A stretch of DNA of 64,000 nucleotides from Mauremys mutica (Eukaryota; Chordata; Testudines; Geoemydidae). Every line of letters begins with the position of its first letter. Position 1 is the first letter of the stretch. The notes under the pieces were generated by a model. That model worked only from the letters and a program-made list of their open reading frames with translations, did no database searches and had not been told where the DNA came from. Positions 37,301 through 49,300 of the stretch are shown here, piece by piece. Where the stretch lies: the NCBI RefSeq assembly GCF_020497125.1, contig NC_059075.1, forward strand, positions 40,832,003 through 40,896,002, written 5' to 3'. The translations under genes were made by a program, and so were the position numbers.

Positions 37301-40300
37301 CTGGAGTCCCAAGGATACAGTCAGACGAATGCAGAGGGGCAAGGTAAAGACATTCCTTTTCCATCTGCTTGCAAGAGGGGAGCCTTGGTTGTGATGGGAT
37401 CCCCGAGGTGCAGCCTGGGACCATGGGACCGCTGTGCCCCCTTAACTCTCCAGCCTGGGTTGTCTCTCTTTTTGCTAGTGACAAGCAGAAAACCCCTCCA
37501 GGCGCTATCATCACTGCATGTGCAGCCCTACACTCAGCTAGATTGCATGAATGTTCCCAGAGCCACTCATGAATCACACAGAGAAAGGCAGCAGCCCAGT
37601 CCCCCCAGGCTCCCAGCCTTGTATGTTGGGAATATACTGCCTTGCACAGCTTAAGATGAGCAGTGCAAGTTTATTAATTGGTTCACCACTTCATCAATGG
37701 AAAGTGGATATACACCAGCTTTTGTAAACCTGAGCAGATTGACCAAACACTTCAGGCAGACTCACTGGTAAAGGTAAACAGTAAAGCAAGTTTATTGACT
37801 ACAAAAGAGAGATTTTAAGTGACAGGCAAAAAGTCAGAATTAGTTACCAAAATAAAATAATATACAAGCACATTGTCTAAACCAGGGGTAGGCACCCTAT
37901 AGCACGTGTGTTGAAGGCGGCACATGAGCTGATTTTCAGTGGCACTCACACTGCCCAAGTCCTGGCCACCGGTCTGGGGGGCTCTGCGTTTTAATTTAAT
38001 TTTAAATGAAGCTTCTTAAAAATTTAAAAAACCTTATTTACTTTACATACAACGATAGCTTAGTTATATATTAAAGACTTACAGGAAGAGACCTTCTAAA
38101 AACATTAAAATGTATTACTGGCACGCGAAACCTTAAATTAGAGTGAATAAATGAAGACTCAGCACAGCACTTCTGAAAGGTTGACGACCCCTAGTCTAAA
38201 CTCTCAATCCTATTAGACTGGGCAACATCTAGACTAAGCAGTTTTTCTCAGACCACTGTATATTGCAGGTCATAGTACACAGGTTTCACCCTTGAAACCT
38301 GGGCCAGTCTCCTCTATTGGAGTCTTCAGTCTTCTGAGTGTCCTTGTTGCTTGCAGCATAGGTGGGGGAATGAGAAAAGGCCAAGCCTGGGGCCACTGTG
38401 TTCTGTTTTATACCCTTTGTCCATGTGCTTAGAGATCACAAGTCCAGGCATGTCTGGTGGGCATTACTGAGGCCTGGTCTACACTGGTGGGGGGTGAGCA
38501 GTGAACCAGTTGGTCTAAGTTATGCAATTTCAGCTACGAAAATAGCGTAGCTGAAGTCGATGTACTCAGAGCTACTTACTACGGTGTCTTCACTGTGGTA
38601 GGTCGACTGCTGACGCTCCCCTGTTGACTCTGTGTACTCTTCTCACTCTGGTGGAGTACCGGAGTTGACGGGAGAGTGCTCGGTGGTCGATTTATCGCGT
38701 CTTCACTATATGCAATATCACAATTATATATAAATGAGGGATATGGGGGTTATAGGGCGAGGGGTTATGGGGTTACAGGGTGCTCCCCCGAGGTATACAT
38801 ATTTAGATATGGGGGTTACAGGGCGAGGGGCTATGGGGTTACAGGGTGCTCCCCCGAGGTATACATATTTAGATATGGGGGTTACAGGGCGAGGGGCTAT
38901 GGGGTTACAGGGTGCTCCCCCGAGGTATACATATTTAGATATAGGGGTTACAGGGCGAGGGGTTATGGGGTTACAGGGCGCTCCCCCGAGGTATACATAT
39001 TTAGATATGGGGGTTACAGGGCACTCTCTCAAGGTATAGAGTGTCGCATTAGTGCTCTCAGGCTGCCTCCTGCTTGCACCTCTGTATTGTGGGACTGGGC
39101 AGGGGAACTGGGTAGCTCTGTTAATTGGTGCATGGCCATAGTGGGCACAACTGTCCAAAGCTCTGTGCCCACCTATGGCTTTGCCAAGTGGAGGAGCAAA
39201 AGCAGAAGAGAAGCACTGAGATGCTCCTAGAGTCAGGAATAAGTGACAGGTGGCAATCATTGGGCCACTGCTAGAGCCTTTGTCTCTATTAGACCCTGGA
39301 GGCTTCTCCCATGGCATGAGGTCATCTGCAGTGCTGCTGACCCTTCTGGAGCTGGCGTTATGAAAAAGCACTCATGGGGTCAACTTTAGGGCTATGGTTC
39401 TCTTCATAGTTGGTGGAAATCAACTATGAAGTTGGGGCAGGGAAAGTGGGAGTTGTCCTTGGTGCAGTGGAGTTGGGACCTTGGTCCCAGCTGCTCAGGG
39501 CTGGCAGTGAGCAGATGAGTCTTGTGGAGGAAAAGGTGGTGTGTGCAGAAGTAACCACCCAACTGCTGCTGCCCCTTCGCTAAGGTTGTAACTATCCCTT
39601 CTTACTAGTTGGTGAAGGGCTTTGCTTCCATCTCCACTGAGGGAAATAGTAGCTCCAAGGCTAAGGAGTGGTGGAAGAGCAGCTCAGGGCTAAAGGGAGC
39701 CAAGGAAGAGGCAGAGTCATCCACTTCCAGTCTGCAGATCAGCTTCAGAGGATCCCAGAGACCAGGGCCCTTCTGCTCTGATGAGTTCTGGTGGTTTGCA
39801 GGTTGCAGGGTATTTTGGGGAGAAGTGCATGCACCATGCTGCCCCCAGGCTGTATAGTTAAAGGGCCTGATCCTGCAAAACCCTTTCAGTGGGAGACCCG
39901 CTCACAGCCCTGGGCTCCGAAGGAATGAGAAGTTTTCTGAAGAGGAGTGATTCATGTTGCTGAATCATTCAAGATTAGAGGGAGCGTTAGCTCCCTGTAT
40001 CTTGGTTGGATTCCAGGCACTTGGCTGATGTAGTGTTTCCTTGTCTCCAACGATGTCCCAGATCTGCTCACTGGAGAGGTTCCGTTCCCTGCGGGAGAAG
40101 CTGGAGCTCCTGGATGAAGCTGTTGCGGTGCATGATGGGAATGTCATTACAGCTGTGAGTCCTCCTCTGGCAGTATAGGGTTGGGTGGGTGGTGGCCAGG
40201 ATGGTCCCATAAAGGGTTCATGTATCTGCACAGCCATTTAGCCCCTGAACGCTGCTGGTGCTTTGAATTAAAATCAGTGTGTTACCTAAAAGGGCCAAGT

Positions 40301-43300
40301 CTGAGGTCTGGGAAACTACATGTTCTAAGCCTCTGGTTAAAAGTCACGTGCTTCTCTGGAACCTCTGGTTGGAATCCCAGCAATCGGCTCCTTCTCCACC
40401 TCCTGTGCCCGATGGATCAGGTTCCCTGTCACTGCCTGTGTGCAGGGCTTTGGGGTGAGATGTGGAAAGCTCAAGTCCCTGCACACTGCACTGAATATTC
40501 CAGGGAGCTGCTCATAAGGGGAGAGGTTTGTCCCGGGCTCTTGGCCTCCCAGAGCATTGTGCAGCAAATGAGCCACGTGCTGGGTGGTGTGATCCCTCCC
40601 ACTCCAACGAGGTGGGTGAGGTGATCCCTGTATGTATGCTGCTAGGAAAGCTCTTTGGGGTCCTTCAGAAGGGACGTAAAGGAAATGCCCTAGTTGTAGA
40701 ATTGAAGCATCGCTTATCTAAGCTATAGAAAAGCCAGCAGACCTTCTCTCCAAACCAGTGAGTGTCAGCTTGCAGGCTCCCCCAGGCCTGTGTTTGGCCT
40801 ACGCAGTACAGAAGACACCAGCATTGCTCAATACAAAATACTGATCAAGCCTTGCATGAAGGCTGGAGCTGAGATGTCTGGGGCTGAGTGGGCCTCCGCT
40901 GGTGTCTCTGCCTGTCCAGATATTAGTGAGGGTTCATCTGCTCATCTGAGGGATGTCTCTTCTGCTTGCAGATTCTAATATTCTTGAAGAGGACGCTGAA
41001 GAAAGGTAAATGTGGCTGGGAGGTGGCTAGGGCCAGTGGTGTCTGTGCAGGATTGTGTTTCTCTGTTAAGGGGAGTGTGGCCAGATTCTCTCATCTGCTG
41101 CAAGTTAAAGGGAGAGAAAGGCTGGAATCACTCTTTTTAGGTGCTGCTTAACTGAGGTAGGTGTCTCCTTGAGAGAGATGCACCTTGGATCCAGTGAGTG
41201 TAAAGGGATGGGATTTGTGCTGGCTGTGAAGACCCAGAGACACTGTATGAATACCTGGGACCCTGTTAGGAGAGGGCAGAGGTTGGGATGGGGATGAATG
41301 AAGATGAACCTGTGTGGGATATGACGATGCACCACAGAGTACTTGGCCATTAAACAGGTGGAATTGGGTTCCTTTCCTAACCCCTGGTCACTAGAGGTTG
41401 GACTGTGCTCTGGAGAGGGGGGTTTGCAGAATCCTTTAGTTTTCTTCCAGAAGCTAGCAGTGCCATCCATGCTGGAACAGCCCAGGCTGACCTGCTCACA
41501 CTTTCTCATGGCTCCTCAGTGCTGACATCCTGCCTGTTTCTCCCCACCTAGAGATCCTGTTCCAAGAGCTGGAGGTGCGACAGGTGGCCTTGCGCCATCT
41601 AATCCATTTCCTCAAAGAGACAGGGGAGCAGAAGCTACTCCTGGACCTGCTCAGGTGAGGCTCCCCACCCGGCATCATGGCTGGGCTGAACGCACTGCCT
41701 GTGGTTGGACCCAGAGTGAAGGGTACTGAGCAGGGCTAATGCTTTGTTTCCCTTTGCAGATTCCTGGACAGGACCGAGGAGGTTGCTGTGAGTATTCCCA
41801 GTCGTGGCAGGTCCTTCTCCTGTGTAGCTTTTATGAGGTGAGGGAGACCCCTCAGAGAGGCTGCGATCAGACCCCTCGCACTTCCCCCTCCTCCTTCCAA
41901 CAAAGGATGCTGTTGTGACAAGAGCCTGGGGACCGGGAATGGGTAGCCATTAGGCAGGTGTAGTCAGTGGGCAGGGCTTGAGTTCATGTTTTGTTGGAAG
42001 GTGACATTCCAGATCTCCTGAGCCCATTCCCTTTTGAACCACTCCTGTTTTCTTTCTGCCCCCTCCAGCTGTCCCAGTACCGGGAGCACTTGAGCATCCA
42101 GGATGCAGAGAAACGAAGAGAATTTCTTAAAGGCTGCATCAGGTGAGCAGGGAAGGTGGGGAACTGGTGGGGTGTGAGTGCCTCCTGGAGAGTGGAATAA
42201 GAAGTGCAGCCTGCTGGAACCAGTAGAGCAAGGGTAGTCTACTTTCTGCCAAGGTCCAAATTTCTTGATCAAGGTATAGTCAAGGACCAGACTCCAGAGA
42301 AAATAATAAAAACAAGGTATATAAAATTTTTTGGGTTCGTTCAAAAGTGTCTAGTGGTCTGGATTTGGCCCTTGGTACACCTATTGACTACCCCTGCAGT
42401 AGAGTTTTGTGATGCACAGGATTAGAGGGACAGTGGTCTCTCTTTCATCACTGAGCGGGGGTTTGAGGAACAACACAGCGTGATTATGAACAGCCTGTGA
42501 TGATCAGTACCCCGAAATATTTTCTGCTGATTGGAGGGCAGAGACCATGGGGAGTTTCTGATCACTGACCCCATGGGTGGGGATGAGACCGGGGGTGCCA
42601 AGGTGAAATGTTAGTCTCGGGTGGGCATCACTAGCATTGTTCTGAGCTCCCTTCTCTCACCTACCGCTCCTTGAAATCCAGAAGATTTCCCCCTCTGATT
42701 GGGCTCTCTTCGTAGATGGCCTCCATCTGAGAGAGCAGGCAGTGATCTGGGAAGGTCAGAGCTTGAGAACTCACTGCCACTCCCAGAGCATTTGGGTGGG
42801 TGAGGCCAAAGAGGGTTGCCATTCTGACTCACCATGAATATGGGGAGCAAGAACATGGGGGGTGCATCCCCCGGCACACTCTGGTAAGGTAAAGTAGGGA
42901 AGAGAGAGCCCCTCCAGGCCTTGTGTACTGGGAAGAGATGCTGATAATGACTGTCCTAATCTCATTGCTGCTGGCCAGGTTGCCCTTTTCATCTGAAGAT
43001 GCTGTTCATGTTCAAGACCATTATACGCTCCTGGAGAGACAGATCATCATTGAGGTAAGGGCCTCTCTCCTTTGGCCATAGCGGTGTCTCAGAGCTCTCC
43101 ATCTGCCTTTGGCTTGGACCGGCCTGTTCTAATGCCAAGATTCCCCTTCTGGGAGGAATAAGAAGTTTCTAGATGCTGTAGCTGATTGGCTTGCAACCTC
43201 CTGGATCTAATTTGACTCCATATCCAAGCTTTGCTGATAGACAACTGCACCAAGCTATCGCACTGAGAGTCAAATATATTCATGTGCTGATGGTACATGC

Positions 43301-46300
43301 AGGGCATTTGCTTCAGAGCTGTGCAGCACATTAAGATGGTGTCACGCTGTCTGGAGTGGCTCACGATCATGAATCCCAGCCTCAGGGCAGACACCCCAAA
43401 CTGGTTATATAACTAGATTTCACTCTCCCAGCAATAAATGCAAACTCCTGCAGCACTGTAACAGTCTTACATGGAATTAGACAGTCTCCTTGGACTCTCC
43501 AGTCTATCTTGCCACCCAGGCAAGCTGGATGAAATGCTAAATGGTTCCTTACATCAAAGATCACAAAAGATTCAGGTTGCTCCGAGTCCCAAGAGACCAG
43601 TCACTGATGCCAAATCTCACACTAAAGGCAACGCTTGTAGCCAATCCTACAATAAACTAAGGATTTATTAACTAGGAAAAAGAAGCGAGTTATTTACAGG
43701 TTAAAGCAGGCAACATATATGCACAAATGAGTTAGTCTGTGGTTCCAAAAGGTGACAGAGATATAGTAATCTGTCATCACTGAATGTCTTCTAGGGCTAA
43801 CTCAGGTTGACCCTGGGGATCTCTGCTTTTTCCGAACTCCAGCCCTGTGAGAGTCCAAACAGCAGAGAGTATGAAGAATTTTCATGTCAGCTGTCTTTTA
43901 TTTCCTCCTCCCAGAATTCAAGCTGATGGGATGAGCTTTCTTGCATGTAGCAACCTATGAGTGTAAGAGCACCATCAACCAGTCTTTGTATCGTGATGTT
44001 TTGCAGTGGCCCACTTCGTTTTGATAGTCCTTCTTGATGGGTGGGGGAAACAGTCCTCCTACCTGGGTTCACAAGTTCAGAGCAGACATTTTTACAGTTA
44101 TAAAGCAAAACTTACATATTACCTTATAGCACGGGATTCAGACATTACGAACAAGATTAATGCATGCAGCAACTTACAAGGATTTTATAGAGTCTAAATA
44201 CTAAGCACATCCTTACAACTCTAACACCTATCTTGAGCAATGCCAACATACAGGTGAGCTGGTCTGGTTTCCACCTATGAATTTGTCAGTGCTCAGCTGA
44301 CGCCTACAGCCTTGGTAAGAGCTGGCACCTGGTCTATCAATGTCACAGATGGTCCTGTTGAAATCAGGCCTGTCCCATGACAACTGGCCCAGACAACCCT
44401 CATCCTCTGAGAACTAGGTGAGCAAACTGTGGCTTGCCTGGTTTCCATGCAGTCTCTCTCATCCTACTTCCCTAGGCAAACGACCGGCATCTGGAAGCTG
44501 CTGGGCAGTCTGAGATATTTCGGAAATACCCACGAAAGGCCTCTATCCTCAACATGCCACTGGTGACCACGCTATTCTACTCCTGCTTCTACCACTACAC
44601 AGAGGGCGAGGTGGGTGCAACAGCGGGGTAGGCAGGGCGCTGGAATTCAGTGCCAAACCCTTGGTATGGGTCACTAAATAATGATAATGCCCAGCTCTTA
44701 CCTCGCACTTCCCATCAGTAGATCTTAAAGCACTTTGCAAGGGAGTTTAGTGTCACTACCCCTGTTTTACAGATGGAAAAATGAGGCATGGAGAGGCGCA
44801 GTGACTCACTCAATGTCCCTCAGCAGATCAATGAGCAGCCAGGACTAGAACTCGTATCTCTTGAGTCCCAGTCCAGTGCCACTCAGCCACCCTGCTCGGC
44901 TCATAAAGTTGGCACACTGGTAAAGAAAGAGGATGATACCCACCCCCTGATCTCCAGAGAGAGTTCCCCTAACCTTCCAGAATGGTCCCCACACTTTATG
45001 GAATTCTGGCACTTCAGGGGGCCATAAGAAGTGTGAGGACAGCATTAGAGAGGGGCATTTTGCCTGGTACGGCAGCCATCACAGAAGAATTGGCACCTCA
45101 GAGAAAGCAGCTACCTTGCACTGTTTCAGAGGCAGCCGCTGGATCCAGCGTCCAAGGGGTTAACTTGGCTTTTAACCTTTTCAGGCCCAAATGTGGCACA
45201 GTGGTCTTTGAAGTGTGTGTGAGCGCTCTAGACTAGAGGCATGGGAGACCCAGCCTCAGATAGCAGAGGCTAATGCTAATGAACCTCCATTTCCCAATCT
45301 AGCATTAGCAGCCTTGGTAATGTATAGAGCCCTGGCAAGCAGGAGTTCTGGGTCTGGCAGGGTGGTCTACATTGCAGCTGGGAGCAAGTCTCCCAACCTA
45401 GGTAGACAGACTTACTCTAGTTGGGCTCAAACTAGTCCACTAAAAATAGCAGTGTGGACATTCTGGCTTGGGTGGAAGTTCGGGCTCCGAAGCCCACTTG
45501 ACCCCCTGGGCTTCAAAGCCTGAGCTGGAACATCCATGTTGCTGGTTTTAGTGCACTAGCTTGAGACTTACTAGCGTGAGTCTGCCTGCCTGGGCTGGGA
45601 GACTCGTTCCCGTCTGCAGTGTAGACATACCAAAGGGGGCAGGGGGCCCACGATCTGAAAAGGCTGAGTGTTACCCTCTCTCTCTCTCTCTTCAGGGGAC
45701 ATTCAGCAGCCCGACCAACCTGAAGAAAACCTTTAAGGTAGGGAGTGAAATCTGATTGGTGTCTCATTCTTGGTGGGAGGTGAGTTTCTGTGACAGCATC
45801 AATAAAAATGCAGGCAACAGAGCCGGGGTGCCTGGGAAGAAGGAAATTGAGAGGCTGAGTCCTGTCAGAAGTAGGGGTTGCTGGCTTGGCAGAGAAAGGG
45901 TTTCTCCCCAGATAGAAGGGAAGTGGGATTAGATACAGCTGTTAGATAAGGGGCGAGCTCTGTGGAGACCTTTGCTTTGGGCTGGGCTGGTCTGGAAGCC
46001 AGACCCTCCTGGGGGACAAGGGAGGAAGCTTGGTTTTGGGAACTTGGGGTGTGAGGTGCTGCTGGGATCCCAGGTTACAGGAACCCTTGCCCCTGTATTT
46101 GAACCCCAAGCTCTGTGAGGCCTTTTCCCTTAACTGGGGTGAGCTCCCCTGACCCTTAGCTGGCTTTGGTGCTCGGCCTATGGGTGGCCCTGTCTTGCTT
46201 CTCATGGCTTGGAAGGGGAAAATGGGCCCTTCTCACTGCCAGTTCATTGCCAGCCTCACCCTGTTGCACCAGCCCTGTTGGGAGCCCCCTCCATGCCTTC

Positions 46301-49300
46301 CAGGACCATGGTGCTCTCCCTGGAGTCAGTGTGGAATGGGGTGGGCCATGCTGGGGGCCTGAGCCATGTAACCCTGCCTCAGTAGCAGTTGCAGATCCTT
46401 TGTGTGACCCTGCATGTACTATTGTGCTACCGGGCTCAGGCTTCGATTGCACCATCCCTCCCCTCCCAGCAGCTGGCTTGGTGCCTGCTGAGTGGATGGT
46501 GCTGCCTGCTCCCTCACCCCAGTCTGTGCTCTCACCCTCAGCATTCAGTGTCTATGCCTTGCAGATCCCAGACAAACAGTATGTGCTGACAGCCCTGGCT
46601 GCCCGTGCCAAGCTGCGAGCCTGGCATGATGTGGATGCCCTGTTCACCACCAAGGTGAGTGGCAAAACCTTTCTGGGGGGTGGGTCCAAACACTTGCTGT
46701 TTCCTGGCTACGTCTATCTGTTTCCATCTGGTTAGAGGATGGTGAGCTGTCTGTCTCCTGAGCTGCTCTGGACCTGAAGTGCCCTGCTCCAGCACTGTGA
46801 CTTGTCCGGCCTGCTCTGGGGTCTATCTGGAGAGCCATTGTGTGTTAGCTCTGAGCCTGGCCCATCCATGCTGTGGGGTCCAGATTGAGTTGCTCAGAGA
46901 GCAGGTTCCCCTATCTCAAGAAGTTGAGATGGGCTTAGTACAGCTTCTACCAGCTCAGCCAGAGAAGGCGGCTGCCTTTGAGGCTCAGCTGCATGGGATT
47001 CATATGCATTGTAAACCCAGTCTCCAGACATGGGACGCTGCTGACTGTGGAACTAGGGTCTGGCAGGAAAGAGCAGCATCCTCAGCCAGAGGCAGATTAC
47101 CACTGCCCTCTGGAGGCTATGGAGAGGGTAGAGAGGAGGAGGAGCAATCCAGCAGCTCCTCTGCCCCACACCCAAATCTACTAACAGCCCTGTCCCCAAT
47201 TCCCCATGCTCTGGGAATCTTGCATTGGACATCCCTTTTGAAAAGATTAGTGCTGTGAGTTTGGGCTGTGGTTTCAGAACTGGCTGGGCTACACCAAGAA
47301 GAGAGCTCCCATTGGCTTCCGTCGTGTGGTGGAGATCTTGCAGCGGAACAGCGCCCCCGTGCAGGTGAGCAAAGGAACTGCCCTGTCAGAACACACCATC
47401 CAATCTGCTGTCCTGCCACACTGGATCAGACCTTTGGGCCATTTGGTCTGCAATCCTGTTGCACTGACTCAGACCACTAGCTTGCTAACATGCCACCAGC
47501 AGTGGCTGTTACCTATACCTTACAGTGCACCTGGGGAGGGACTGTTTATTTCTTCCTGGTCCCACACGTGAATTTGCTTACAGCCCAGAGAGGGGCATTG
47601 ACCCCATGTGGTTGTTGCCTGGTTTCTATAGCTGGGGATGGTGAAGGACTTTCCCATGGGGAGTTCCTCTTTTTTTGTGCCAGCAGAGTCCCTTAGGGAT
47701 ATAGATGTTATGTACATGTGCCTGGAAGGAACATCGTAGGGGTGAGAACCCGAGAGAGGTAGATGCAGCTAAGGGAGATGGACAGCAGCAGGCTCTGAGG
47801 TGTCTGTGGGATCAGATCATGGATGGCAAAGCCCCTCTAAATGATCCAGGCCATCAAATGGATTGTTCCCTACGTTCCGTTTCTAGATGCTTCATTTGGG
47901 CAAGGGTTCAACTAATCCCCTTGAGTTGGGGTAGTGTAGGAATTGCCCCCTGGGTTGGCAGGGCCCTTGAGGAGGGGCTGGGTTCACTACCCCTGGAGCC
48001 TCCTGAGCAGGCTCATCTGTGAGGCTGTCCCATCCACACACTGTCCTCTGCTTGCGGAGCGGGCCGGACTGTGTGGTGACCTTCTGTAAGAGGCCAATTG
48101 GCTGGAGCAGGGGTGTTTTGGGGGAGAAGAAGGGTAACTATGGGGAAGTGAGCTCTGCTGATGCCTCCTGCCTTCTCATCCAGGTGCTGCAGGAGTACGT
48201 GCGCCTGGTGGAAGACGTTGAGACAAGGTTGAACCTTGCCATGAAATATAAGTGCCATGATGTTGTTATTGATGTGAGTCCCTGCTGTACAAGGGGGAAG
48301 GTCTACATCCTCCCTTACCCCTCCACCCCCTCCCCGACATACCTCTCTGGGGGCAGGCTCTCCCATATCTCCCTTGCCTTGTTGTCGTGTGCCCATCTCA
48401 TTTACCTCTGGGTTTACTTTCCCTGTGTTTTAGTGTCAGCTGGTGCTCCCAGAACCAGCTAAAGCCAAGTGAGCCCTACTCACACTCCCTCTACCCCCAC
48501 CTCCAGCAACTCTGCTGAGGCCTCACAATCCCAGCCTGCAGCACCCCCTGCTATTACCACCTGAGCTCCTCTGGTGTAGAGGTGCAATTGTGCTGAATGG
48601 CACAATTCAGAGATGGTTGTCAGTTTGGGAGTGGCTTGAGGCTTGGAATTTGGTCTACAGCAGGAGTGAAAAGTCGGTGCAGTAACTCCTTGAGCTTCTC
48701 CTTCCTGGAGGGGGCCTTTCCCAAAGGTTTTGAGGTGAAGGCCGGATCTTCCAGTGGGACATCGCATAAGGTCTGTGATTTTTTTCCCCCAGGACTGTGA
48801 TGGATCCTGCTGCACAGCAATGAGTCTTTGGGGAAATCAGCATGTGGCCAAGGTTTTGGGGGTCTTGGAGGGTTATTCCTCAGCTGAACAGAGGGGTGCT
48901 GCCCAATAAAGGAGGTTGATTTCCTTAGCTCTGGTTTTGCTGTTTAACTAGACATACAGAGACCTGAAGGATCGACACCAGCTGATGGCGTACAGGTGTA
49001 AGGTGGAGCGGGGCTCTGCAGAAGAGGACAAGATAGACAGCATCCTCAGCAACTTGGTAAAGAATGACTCCTCGCCCACATACACCCAGAGCTAGCCCTC
49101 TGGTGCTCTCTTCTGTAGACGCTAGTTGGAGACAGGAGTGGGTTTGTTTGGTGTGTGGCATTGGGGTTGCTGCTCTGTGTCCCCACATCCTCCCTGCTGG
49201 GAGGATGCTAGTCCAAGTGGAGGTTCCAGTTAGACACAGGAAAGGGGGATCTATGCAGAGTCTCTGGAGGAGAAGAGCTGGTGCTGGGAAAGGGAGAAAT

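Larger units (their letters stand above)
37344..40061 (+). other. VIPAS39 intron 6
   Basis: The intron contains an unclassified dispersed repeat (about 37550-37870), an hAT-like copy (37883-38193), a MITE (about 38471-38706) and a 66-bp tandem repeat (38741-39026). An open, acceptor-bounded stretch at 39609-39857 is discussed in the findings. Confidence 0.65.

Noticed and set aside
38741..39026. CRISPR-like direct repeats
   Set aside because: Contiguous tandem copies without unique spacers, in a vertebrate genome.
38676..39371. Repeat proteins of about 100-215 residues on both strands
   Set aside because: They are an artefact of a 66-bp tandem repeat whose period is divisible by three.
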